From Schizochytrium sp. TIO01 (taxonomy: Eukaryota > Sar > Bigyra > Thraustochytrida > Thraustochytriidae): a stretch of 64,000 nucleotides of DNA. The translations under genes and the position numbers were made by a program. The stretch spans positions 2,984,501 through 3,048,500 of the forward strand of contig SMSO01000034.1 in NCBI GenBank assembly GCA_004764695.1. Reading direction: 5' to 3'. The notes beneath the pieces are model-generated. The model did not search any database. It had not been told where the DNA came from and saw nothing but the letters and a program-made list of their open reading frames with translations. Below, in pieces: positions 47,701 through 56,750 of this stretch (within the stretch, counting starts at the first letter, position 1; each line of letters begins with the position of its first letter).

Positions 47701-49907
47701 GCATCGAGCCATTCCAGCAAAAGCTCCCAAAGACCAACAAGCATATATTGGACACGGAGTAGCTCCTCGTTACTGACATAAAGAAAGGAAATCATGGACT
47801 CCTTTTCAGTGCTACCAAGGACGGTGAGCAGTTCTTTGCATGTCCGGACAAAAGCATTATGCATTGTAACTTGCTCAGAGCGGGAGCGCACATGAGGAAC
47901 TTCATGTGGGTTGGTCTTCAGATTGCGCTTCAGGGCTTCCACCGCATCACGGAGACGACGAGCACTATGAGAGGTGAGTTGGTCTCCTTGGGCTGAAGAA
48001 GGGCCACCAAGCATAATGCGTTGCAAGAAAGTCGGGCGGTCTTCGTTTTCAGCCATGACGATAGGAGAGACAAGTTCAACGCCCTTTTCAGTCAAAACAC
48101 CATGGCCAAGCTGCACAGATCCGGGGAGGGGATCAAAGCAAATGACACAGCGAATTTCACCGACATGCTTGCCAAACAATACCAGGTCACGCAGGATGGA
48201 CACCGATGCAGGGTGCACAAAGTCTTTACGACCAGCCTCACTAATGTCGTCAAAACAATGGCAACGATCCTGGTCTACCTGAGCGAGCTCAAAGAGTTGC
48301 TCGATGGGGACCCAGCATTCACCTACAATCTGGGCGTTTGGCGGACACTGTAGCTGGTTTTGTCTAGGGTCTTTCTTGGTCCGTGCAGAAGTATCGCTAA
48401 GAATTGTGGAGGGTGTGGATGGTGTGGAGGCACCAGAGGTGGGCATGACAGCCTTTTCTGCAGGTGTTTCAGGCTCGTCGACTTTAATTTCATAAACAGA
48501 GAATCCAATTGTACCAGCCAGGAATGAACGGAAACGAGATTCATTGGGCTCGCGCACCTTCGGGAGCTCCTTATGAGGCCAATGCACCTTGTAAGACTCG
48601 CCGACGGCATCCATTTTGGGGACAACGTTTTTCCTCGATTCAAAGACCAGGGGCTGCTCGCCATCCGTGCGATAGAACTTGTATCGTAGGCAGTATTTGC
48701 GGCTCTTATCTTCGACAAAGGCCTTACTTTTGATCTTTTCCAACACGTTGCGCTTTTCCATCTGTAAAAGTGTCTTACTAATGCGCTGTACATCTGAGCG
48801 ATCAGACGCAGCCGACTCTGTACGAGGTCTCTCCGTGTGAATGACTTCGTCAGCAAGCTCAGGCTGATTCTTTTCTTGAGTGGGAGGATCATAGGAAAGT
48901 ACAACGTTTGACATGGCAAGACTCCAATGTGCGTACTGCGTGATACGACAGTTGTAGCTCAAGCGCTTAATATCACCATTGCTTTCTTCGTCCTTGAGCA
49001 CAAAAACATGGTGAACAGGTCCACTCATAACACGTTCCAATTCGATGCGAAACGAGCCTACCTTCCACACATCTTTCTCACGGATATGATGTTTGCGAAC
49101 TGCGTAGACGTTCATGACAAGCATGTTGAGAACATCTGCAGCGCTTGTGTCCTTTGATTCGGCATGATCAAGCCTCTTCACTACGTTGCCGTGCAAGGTG
49201 GACATGGAGTCACTGTAAAGCTGCAGGGCCATATTTTCTTTCCAGTCAAAGTGCAAGACAGTGCTATTCCAGAGGCATCCCTTGGGGGATGAACCCGCCA
49301 AGGTGTCTGGTGTGCGCAAGGTCTCACCTGCCCATGCAAACTCAACGTAGAACTCGAGGCCATGCTGGCGGAAGATGCCACCGCGTGCCTTGATGTGGCT
49401 GATGAAAATCTCGTAACGGGCTCCTTCTTCATGGCGAAAATCTTCGGGGGCAAGCTCCTTAATTTTCTCACGGTCCTGTTCCTCAATGTTTTCGAGCTTG
49501 CTTAAATCTACAGGGAACTCATCGTTTGAGGTCGATGGGTCGCCGTCTAAATCCCCGGTTGAGTTATTGCCAGACTGAGACGAGTTCCCTCCGCGCGGGC
49601 CATTGCTGTTTCTCCCGCCAACCTTTTTAGTGATAACTTCCATGCGCTCAAGCCCCTGTCCACGTTTCCGAGCCATCTCATGATCCATGGGTCCTGCACC
49701 AGCCTCACTTGGTGCCTCTTCATCTGGGTTCGCTTCGTTTTGTTGTTTCTTCTTCTTCACGCTCAGCCTGTTCTTACGGCTTCCATTGGATTGAACATGC
49801 GCTACACTGCCTGCCGTGGCCGTCGACGTCTGTGAGCCTTCTGCATCAGCAGACGGTTTCCTCGTCTGAAGGCTCGCTGCCGCCGGTTTTGACGACGTGC
49901 AGCCCAT
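44772..49907 (-). CDS. Large C2-like and DUF1765-like protein, probably N-myristoylated
   Basis: An intact 1711-residue single-exon protein. The N-terminus MGCTSSK fits the N-myristoylation pattern (Gly2, Ser6, Lys7) with a palmitoylatable Cys3, so membrane association is likely. Residues about 20-135 are low-complexity and basic. About 160-345 resembles an NT-C2-type domain (RYEIFISHIKARGG, EFYVEFAWAGETLRTPDT). A second beta-rich segment lies at about 400-600. About 690-1450 is helical; blocks such as RWHNIPGYKQILKAFLLELR (1033-1052), AFEFKLLAHMLWVLL (1286-1300) and LFFHWQEEVRHFMHTLLAFR (1390-1409) resemble the DUF1765/UPF0592 family of fungi and amoebae as I recall it. A Ser-rich stretch (about 1480-1630) precedes a C-terminal segment with conserved-looking VTVMDRGEMKVYGG. 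No enzymatic motif is seen; a membrane scaffold is a guess. The domain assignment is tentative, the gene itself is secure. Confidence 0.8.
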   Translation of the reverse strand: MGCTSSKPAAASLQTRKPSADAEGSQTSTATAGSVAHVQSNGSRKNRLSVKKKKQQNEANPDEEAPSEAGAGPMDHEMARKRGQGLERMEVITKKVGGRNSNGPRGGNSSQSGNNSTGDLDGDPSTSNDEFPVDLSKLENIEEQDREKIKELAPEDFRHEEGARYEIFISHIKARGGIFRQHGLEFYVEFAWAGETLRTPDTLAGSSPKGCLWNSTVLHFDWKENMALQLYSDSMSTLHGNVVKRLDHAESKDTSAADVLNMLVMNVYAVRKHHIREKDVWKVGSFRIELERVMSGPVHHVFVLKDEESNGDIKRLSYNCRITQYAHWSLAMSNVVLSYDPPTQEKNQPELADEVIHTERPRTESAASDRSDVQRISKTLLQMEKRNVLEKIKSKAFVEDKSRKYCLRYKFYRTDGEQPLVFESRKNVVPKMDAVGESYKVHWPHKELPKVREPNESRFRSFLAGTIGFSVYEIKVDEPETPAEKAVMPTSGASTPSTPSTILSDTSARTKKDPRQNQLQCPPNAQIVGECWVPIEQLFELAQVDQDRCHCFDDISEAGRKDFVHPASVSILRDLVLFGKHVGEIRCVICFDPLPGSVQLGHGVLTEKGVELVSPIVMAENEDRPTFLQRIMLGGPSSAQGDQLTSHSARRLRDAVEALKRNLKTNPHEVPHVRSRSEQVTMHNAFVRTCKELLTVLGSTEKESMISFLYVSNEELLRVQYMLVGLWELLLEWLDATTFSIRILFFDVMVAIMKRGELGEFMMTPRDTETKQNKDSDGARFFLQYRDVCYRTLAWTLKKLSLKGGFPELRLFCARVVAIMSFRLPKFGQLLYQAILPDNEASIKEWARSKALRRVLRPDGRKFLHPEWNAGWYSLTDEFSSTPRARTGKRGSSNGQSFDSNDSFSGPISEDAAQAANLEGADLAEVAERVQLDRVRIGQTDNELLLNWRAFHRNLEKLYGRSALEKQEAVLPMGTTKDGAYQAPLWLRRVQKHGHFFFMYSSEWVTYVLDTLGVLATQSTENFEGRIFKSGIRWHNIPGYKQILKAFLLELRRREPKEYPESLRKLSLLLLVDHNLVTPFANILIPKTNVFDLDCVTTTIDLLSAWFTTVHGWPGRFVAAKILRSGGPHTAMSADLAMSRARSLFFTRMEESHQESKTKVLESLQEVRIHRSETTDARHEVDVAPPPAPMAQLRAAGNLSNEQATKVPALTARGVTTEPAPEPFVYAWDFDTVCIYYPHLDVVRRKFKRSEAEHRLPGGITVNNDRSKCNWFSYLYADTPPLLPSAFEFKLLAHMLWVLLHQEHFQVVLKTLEFIYNHWHSFPLIFQDRLRTMFLAKHEEDSSVINHRDQNYHLQVSAMVRETSVFGIDVLRQDATNENEEDTPSLFVQLFFHWQEEVRHFMHTLLAFRMCRSLERTESLSRLLGAVRISLLSVEPAVWNLLWRAEAPSDSRWSEKINVDASMVRSQYLLGKSLHRQFEEEYEPSKSGEGARSSSAYNSAGGGNGSSHGGKSFFRRRGSKDNVPMSVKEHTGVRNAFMDDGEIVRTRSSGDVEKIVSELSRSLQRPANTSTSAIVHSASDSSVRPPTKPARSESLDDDVTSPRSHPLPTIDQVLEEETVRTSSSNDSKEELIKELQKDLRLINETHWPLQFRAYAVPSVTKFKRIWINSLDPNIHSPVLEWSVTVMDRGEMKVYGGIAHFQPSGPQAGGYR

Positions 49908-50516
49908 CTTCGCTGCTCGCTCTTGAGATTTTCACGCTGATTCTGTATCTATATCAAATGAAACCAAAGTTGCGTTGAGGATCTAAGATCAGAGGCTCAA
50001 AGTCCACGTTGACCACAGTAATAATAATTAGAAAATGAAGATAACCTTGAAATTGAAAACGGAGACGAAGACGAAAACCAACTCTACCGGCGAGAGAAGT
50101 TTGAGCCTTGCGGCTGTCCTGCAGAGTCTTTATCCGTGCGCCGTGACGCGCCTTTTGTGTATCCCGGCTGGAAGGCGACGGAGTTCGCCGTGCGTTTGTT
50201 TGCCTCCTCGGTCTGCTGTGGAGGCGAAGGTCGCTCTGCTTGGGCGGCCCGCGGCGGATCCCGGCGTCCTGGCGCTGGTCTGTGCACCGGCTGGCTGGGC
50301 GGCCTCGCGGTTGCTCTCTGCGGCTCGCTGCACTGCAAGCTCGCCGCGAGCGCCGTCTCCTGCGTGCCTGGCTCCCTTCGTGCCTGGCTGCGCGGACGGT
50401 CGCGCCTCGCTTGCTTGGAGTTTGCCGTCGTCGATGTCGTTTCTTCGATGTTTTCTGCTTCGAATTCGATTCCTTTCATTTAACTTTTTCTATGTTACCA
50501 GAAACTACTCAGCTTG

Positions 50517-50952
50517 AAAACTAAACTAAACTAAACTAAACTATTATAAACTAAACTAAACTATTATAAACTAAACTATCATAAACTAAACTATCATAAA
50601 CTAAACTATCATAAACTAAGCTATTATAAATAAAATAAACTACCATAAACTAAACTATTTAAAATTAACTATTATAAATAAAATAAACTATCATAAACTA
50701 AACTATTTAAAATTAACTATTATAAATAAAATAAACTATCATAAACTAAACTATTTAAAATTAACTATTATAAATAAAATAAACTATCATAAACCATCAT
50801 AAACTATCATAAACTAATCCATTATAAACTAAACATACGTACATACACATATAACACAACATTCCAACTTACGATTCTCACGATTTATGATTTCTATGAT
50901 TTATGATTTCTATGATTTATGACTTCTGTGATTTATTATGATTTCTATGACT
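50517..50952. repeat. Complex AT-rich repeat: CTAAACTA/TCATAAA units, then GATTTATGATTTCTAT units
   Basis: From 50517 to about 50830 the sequence is built from ACTAAACT, ATTATAA and ATCATAA blocks in higher-order repeats of roughly 15 and 54 bp. After a short unique stretch, a 16-bp GATTTATGATTTCTAT unit repeats about four times to 50952. Confidence 0.85.
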
Positions 50953-51203
50953 TTCTGTCTCCACTTAAAGCTTCCATTCGTTTTCCTTCCGTCCGGCTGT
51001 CTTCTGCTGCCTGAGCTGGCCTTCCTCTGGCGAGCGAGGCCTTCTCCTGAGCCCGCCGCAGCCTGCTGTCTCTCACCTTGCGCTGCATTTCCCTGGGCTG
51101 AAGCCCATTCCACTGCTCCAGTCAGTATCCATCGTATCGCGGATGGCAGTGAATCAACGATGGATTGATTGAGTCGTACTCAACGAGTCAATCGAAATAT
51201 CAC

Positions 51204-51307
51204 ATTCATTCATTCGTTCATTCATTCATTCATTCATTCATTCATTCATTCATTCATTCATTCATTCATTCATTCATTCATTCATTCATTCATTCATTCA
51301 TTCATTC
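51204..51307. repeat. (ATTC)26 microsatellite
   Basis: 104 bp of ATTC, with a single G substitution in the third unit. It is open on the + strand as repeated I-H-S-F, which is a translation artefact. Confidence 0.93.
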
Positions 51308-52398
51308 TCTTCAATAAAAAATTCTTCTTTCCCTTCTTTCTTTCTTTCAAGTTCAAAGTTTTAAGTTTTAAGTTTTCTTTCTTGAACTAACTCAAACTCA
51401 CTCATACAATCAATATCTACTCATCAGTCAAAACACCGTCAAAACACTTTGAAGAGTCGACCTCCTAGTCCCCGCGTAGGCACTCCTAGCATAAAAGTCT
51501 TCATGCGCCTGTCTCCTTTTCTTTCTTTCTTCTTCAGCTCGCATTATTACTTAAGGGTTCTTCGCTCAGTTCTTCCCTTCGCTCGAACCCTTTGCAGTGG
51601 ACGGATAAATAAATCGCGATGCTCTCAGCTTCTGCCTCGACCAGCGGATAGTGAGTGAGTGGTCGATCAGGACGCCGAGAGACCTCCATTTCCTCAGCTG
51701 CTTCAGGCCGGAGCGCTTCCATTGCACCGACTGAGTTGATCCATGAAATTAATTCACTCTTCGTGCATTTACTCACTCATCTAACAGCGAAAACCTCTTT
51801 AACGCCATAGGAACACTCCTATTGCTGATAGCAGAAATCGCAGAAAAGAAAAGAAAGGAAAAGAAAAGCGCAAAAACTAGAATCTTGGCTCTTTCACTTA
51901 TAAAGACCCTTTTGAGTCAGAAAGAGAACAGGAAGTCAGTCATAACGATCGAAGCGCTTAGGTAACTACTATCGCAGGATACGACTTTTATCTCAATTAA
52001 AAAAGATTTTGAAACAAAATTAAAAAACAACAACAAAACAAAAAACGTTTTTATAGAATAAAATAAACAAAGTTTTATGGACATGAAAAGACTTCGCCAC
52101 GCGCTCGCCGATAGTATATATGATGGCGCATTACAATAAATACCTCGTTGAGCGGACGCAGTCGAAGCGGCTGCTTCAGGATAAACATCATGTGCGAGCT
52201 TATTCAGACAGGAGGTCGCCTGCATTGGTGCCGTATGAGTAGTCACTCGGTTTTGATAGGATAAAGCTTTCTTGAAGGAATCGTAAAACCCTTGGACCTG
52301 AAGTTTCTTCAACCTCATCTACGCCACCATGGATTTTGCTGGAACCTCAAACCAAACCGCAAATCTAAGCCCTCAAGGTCGAATTGGATACCGAGGTA

Positions 52399-52505
52399 CT
52401 CAAGTTCAAGTTCAACATCAAGTTCAAGCTCTCAAGATCGAGATCAAGCTCTCAAGCTCAAGCTCAAGCTCAAGCTCAAGCTCAAGATCAAGATCAAGAT
52501 CAAGG
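52399..52505. repeat. (CTCAAG)n/(ATCAAG)n hexanucleotide repeat
   Basis: Hexamers of TTCAAG, CTCAAG and ATCAAG in succession, with an uninterrupted central run of CTCAAG. Open in several frames only because the unit is a multiple of three without stops. Confidence 0.85.
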
Positions 52506-53044
52506 TGGTGCCACATTTGAGGATATCAGGTAAACTCAGGTTATAAATCAAACAAACACAAATGACACCAAAGGCTGCGTCATGCGTCTCCGATTGCTCA
52601 GTTCCGGGAGCGCAGTGCGTTGATTCCACTGCTTCAAGAAACGACGATGCGACTTGATTGAGTCCCCATCTCTTCTGCCTTGCTTTACATACCTCCATTT
52701 CCTCATGCATTACATGTCCCTTTCCTGCATTTCACATTCCCATTCGAGTTAGTTCATTTATTCGTTCATTCCCTCTTCTCCACTTATCCCCCCAACCTAA
52801 TTCCAAACCTTTTATTTAATTATTTTGTTTAGCATATAACAGCATTTCATTCCATTAAAAAACTAAAGCTGAGCTCTTAAGTTCTTTGCATCTTCGTGGA
52901 TACTAGCTAACCATCACATACCATTCACTACGATCAAGAAACCAACCTCACTTCAATTAACAGTTTCAATATTGACTAAACCTTTTTTCTTTTCCTTTTC
53001 CCCGCAACAAAACAAAACCAAAAAACGTTGTTTCTTCGAGCCGC

Positions 53045-53064
53045 ATATATATATATATATATAT
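53045..53064. repeat. (AT)10 dinucleotide repeat
   Basis: A pure AT run, immediately followed by GACGTCA. Confidence 0.85.
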
Positions 53065-53327
53065 GACGTCATTTCGTAACCGGTCTATTGTGAAATAGGC
53101 CACAAAGGGCCTTCGCTGTTTCTGCTTCTGCTTCGCCTCGAGAAGAGTGCACGCGAATCGTTACGCAGCGGCCTCCTTGGTGCGGGCTTCCAGAGCTCGG
53201 TCTTGAGAGGCCTGCTGCCATTTCCTGCCACCGAAGCAGGCAGCATTTGTGGCCTCGAAGCAGGCAGGCTCTGCGCAGCCCCTCAAAAAACAGTGGCCTG
53301 CGGCCGCATTACATTTATTTATTTCAC

Positions 53328-53370
53328 TCGTTCGTTCGTTCGTTCATTCATTCATTCATTCGTTCATTCA
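53328..53370. repeat. (CGTT)n/(CATT)n tetranucleotide repeat
   Basis: CGTT units grade into CATT units, the same family of motif as the ATTC array at 51204. Confidence 0.8.
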
Positions 53371-53572
53371 TCGATTGATCTCTTTATTTACTGACGAAAA
53401 GATTCCAAAAGAGTGTAAACTTTCTGTTTTCTTCTTCTTTGTTATTATTATTGTCTTATCATTATTTGTTTATATTTAATAGTAAAGTAAACAAAAGATG
53501 AATTGGGGTATTTCTATTTCCGCTTAGAAGTGAATAGCTGATCAAATCGAGAATGAATTGATCGATTGATTG

Positions 53573-53611
53573 AAACCAAAGCAAACCAAAGCAAACCAAA
53601 GCAAAGCAAAC
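53573..53611. repeat. (GCAAACCAAA)n decamer repeat
   Basis: About four decamers, the last one shortened, in gene-free sequence. Confidence 0.8.
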
Positions 53612-54264
53612 TGGCAAGCGATCGGTGACGACTCTCGAAACCACAACAATTCCATTCCATTCCACTCCACGTTCCACTTTCACGATTGACTTTTTTGCAA
53701 TAGAGCACAGAAATCAATTGACACGATTGCGTTGAATTGATTCGATAGAGCCAAAAACAAACATGCGAAGCTCTTTCCTCTTTGGTTTTATACATTTTCT
53801 TTGTACCTGGAACCACCCACCCAAGCACAGCTCGACGACTTCAATCCATGGGCAGAACCTTGGGACGCTCTCTCGCAGCCTCGTCGTCGAGAGCAGGCCT
53901 CCAGGCGGCCTCGGGCAGAAGATAGATGGTCGCGAGCTCTTCAGGAATTGTCAGATCGTCTTTGACGAAGATTTCGCGCACACGCATAAATTATGTAAAG
54001 CGCTGTTCCTTCTGTTCTTTAGGCTGTTCCAATTATTTAGTTTAGTTCATGGGTCCGTCTGAAAAATTGCAAAATCAGTCAGTCAGACTCCACGCAACGA
54101 CCAAAGGCAGCGTGCGAAGCTGCCTTCGAGGCAGCACAGCGACCGCAAGGATCCCTGGAACGTGGTGCAGGGCCTTCGGGTTGAGCGGCCTGAGGTCAGA
54201 AGGAGATGCGCCGGAAGGAGTTTGAAGAAGTTGCAAACGAACAAAAGCGCTCCCCTGAAATACC

Positions 54265-54414
54265 ATGTATAACAGACAATAAAATGTATAACAGACAATA
54301 AAATGTATAACAGACAATGAAATGTATAACAGACAATGAAATGTATAACAGACATTAAAATGTATAATAGACATTAAAATGTATAACAGACATTAAAATG
54401 TATAATAGGCTAAA
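54265..54414. repeat. 19-bp tandem repeat, eight copies (ATGTATAACAGACAATAAA)
   Basis: Copies start every 19 bp from 54265 to 54398, diverging step by step (ACAAT to ACATT, AACAG to AATAG), with the last copy the most degenerate. No spacers separate the units. Confidence 0.92.
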
Positions 54415-54453
54415 TGAACAATGTTTGGGCACTGTATTTATTGGTTATTTCCA

Positions 54454-54590
54454 TTTGTTTGTTTGTTTGTTTGTTTGTTTGTTTGTTTGTTTGTTTGTTT
54501 GTTTGTTTGTTTGTTTGTTTGTTTGTTTGTTTGTTTGTTTGTTTGTTTGTTTGTTTGTTTGTTTGTTTGTTTGTTTGTTTGTTTGTTTGT
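54454..54590. repeat. (TTTG)34 microsatellite
   Basis: About 137 bp of uninterrupted TTTG, only 40 bp after the 19-bp array. Translates as F-V-C-L repeats in all three + frames. Confidence 0.95.
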
Positions 54591-56750
54591 CTGAGATGAT
54601 CATAATAAAATGTGTCAATTTCATAAAATTAAAAAGTAAAATCCAAAAGTGCTCAGCCTGCAGAAAATGGCTGTCCCCGAGCCACCTCCGCTCTCGCTGA
54701 CCACCTCTGCGACACCCGCGGGATTAGGAAGCACGCCACAGCGCTCGGGATCGGGCCGGCCTCGAGGCACGTCCAGCGAGCGAGCGAGCTGCTTCGAACC
54801 GAAGGCGGCACAGGCAAGCAGGGCGAGAAGGAGCGGAGCGGAGCTGTGGCGCTGTTTGCATTCTTTCCTTCCCTGAATACCATTAGATTAGTCTCTTTCT
54901 CTTTCTTTCTTTCTTTTTTTTCTTTCTTTCTCTTTCTTATTTTTATTTGCTTTTTGTAGATTCATTCATTTCTATGATCTTCGAGTGATCTGCCAATTTT
55001 CATATCGAGATCGTTCACGCTTTGGCCTCCAAAGAGTGGCCAGCTTCCGAGTGCTCCGCTCCCCTTCCAGGTCCGCGCAGCTCCGAGCTGAAGAAGCCGC
55101 TGGAAATATGCCGCACGAGGTCTGACAGGAAAACATGGATGGCAGCATGCGCCAACTGCCTGTGCCAACTGTACAGAGGGAAACACGATCGAAGAGCATG
55201 GTAGATACTGAGCACCCTGACCCACGACGCTCGCTGCCCTCTTCGGAGATCTGGCCTGTCGGCCACTGAGGAGGGACACGGCCGGGGAAATGCCGTCGCT
55301 GGGATGTTCATTACTTTGAACCAGCTCGATAGAAAGTGCCGCTGGTTCTTGCTGCCTGTCAAACGATCGGCGATCGCCTCTGTCCCAGTCCAAGAGGTGA
55401 CTCATCTCCCCTCCCTTCTCAAGCTTTGGCGGGCAAAGGCCAAGGCCATCGTAGACAATATTCGCTTACAAATGATGTCAATATCCTCGTCTCCAGAAAA
55501 TGACGACGGCTACTTCTAGTCTGACTGTCAGAGACATCAGTGATTGTAAGTACTCCAACTCGAAAGGTTCCAAGGTCCACAAGCAATGAATCCTATCATC
55601 ATTTCCCCGCATTACCCTGGCTCATCGCTGCGCAGAAGATTCAACCTTCGAGTAGAGAAGTTCATGGACAAGTTGTTAACTCAAGTCTGCGCAAAGTTTA
55701 CATGTGATGTTGGCTGAGACCCCAACGTTTGTAGTGATTCTGTAAAATTCTGTAAATTCTAAAGCATATGCAGTTGTTGCACGAAATGATTCTTGATTTA
55801 CAACTTACAATGGCCTTGACTGAAATCTGAGAAGCAAAGCAAGGTAGGTACGCCAGGACACAACCCGTCCCTTCAATGATGACCAATTCCCGTAGCGATT
55901 CGGGAATTAATCATTTTACAGGGAGAACCATTTGATCCATATGTTCCGTGTGTTCTTAGAGTTCCTTCCTCCGTGCTCTGAGTTTACTTTTGAAATGGAC
56001 CAAACACGGAATTTGAAGTTCGTCGTTGCCATTGCAACCACGGTGGATGCGTATGGTTTACTTGATCAAGATTGCACGAGAGGTCCTGGCGAGATGACGA
56101 TCTGTGAGGGGTTTGGTAAAGCTTTCAGAGCAACGAGGATACAGCGTTACCCACCCATGAAATCTCAGCCATCAGGAAGTTGGAGTGGAACTGGTGCAGC
56201 GATTCGGAATCGCTAGCTCAACCTGCCCTCGTGGAGACTTCCGACGCAGCAGAGGAACAGGAAGATGGAGTCCTGGGCAGAAAGAAGTACGCAAGCAAGC
56301 AAGTGAAGGGCGCACCTGAAAGCTCTGATTGAGCTGCCCAAGCGATAAATTGCGATGGGCCTCTGCTGGTTGTGATCCTGGAATTCAAAGTGATTTCAAA
56401 TTTTCGAATTTTTTTGATGCAAAGTTATCCTTCTCCAAATCAACCACTACTGTTGTCACAACCTACTGGAAAATTACGTCAATGAATAATCAAACTACTG
56501 AAGAACCTATCGCGTAGCTCCGCGCACAGCGACACTCCCGATGTACAGCACAGCTATCGCAACAAAGCTGATATTTTTTGTTGGATCCAAGCGCTCCTAA
56601 TTAAAATATATAAAGTCTAGTAGAGTACTGTGACTAACCCATGCTGAGAACCACTTCTTTGACGACATCATCTTCTTCGACTTCTTCTCAGTCAGCCATT
56701 TGGGAAAATACAAAGAAGGAAAGGCCTCTAGCCGGGTCCATTGGACGACG

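Larger units (their letters stand above)
49908..56750. other. 6.8-kb divergent intergenic region rich in tandem repeats
   Basis: Lies between the 5' ends of the C2/DUF1765-like and DCAF4-like genes. A GC-rich stretch at about 50090-50460, open in several frames on both strands, sits next to the former and may be its promoter or leader. The rest is repeat-rich: CTAAACTA-type (50517-50830), (ATTC)26, (CTCAAG)n, (AT)n, (CGTT/CATT)n, a 19-bp array, (TTTG)34 and a CT-rich tract at 54895-54945. No supported gene is seen. Confidence 0.65.

Noticed and set aside
50084-50479. 131-codon Arg/Pro/Gln-rich open frame on the minus strand
   Set aside because: The GC-rich stretch is open in several frames on both strands and none shows a domain or a clear advantage; treated as a GC island.
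54265-54414. CRISPR-like appearance of regular repeats
   Set aside because: The units are head-to-tail without spacers, and the genome is eukaryotic.
54398-54700. Open frame with F-V-C-L repeats
   Set aside because: Translation of the (TTTG)34 array only.
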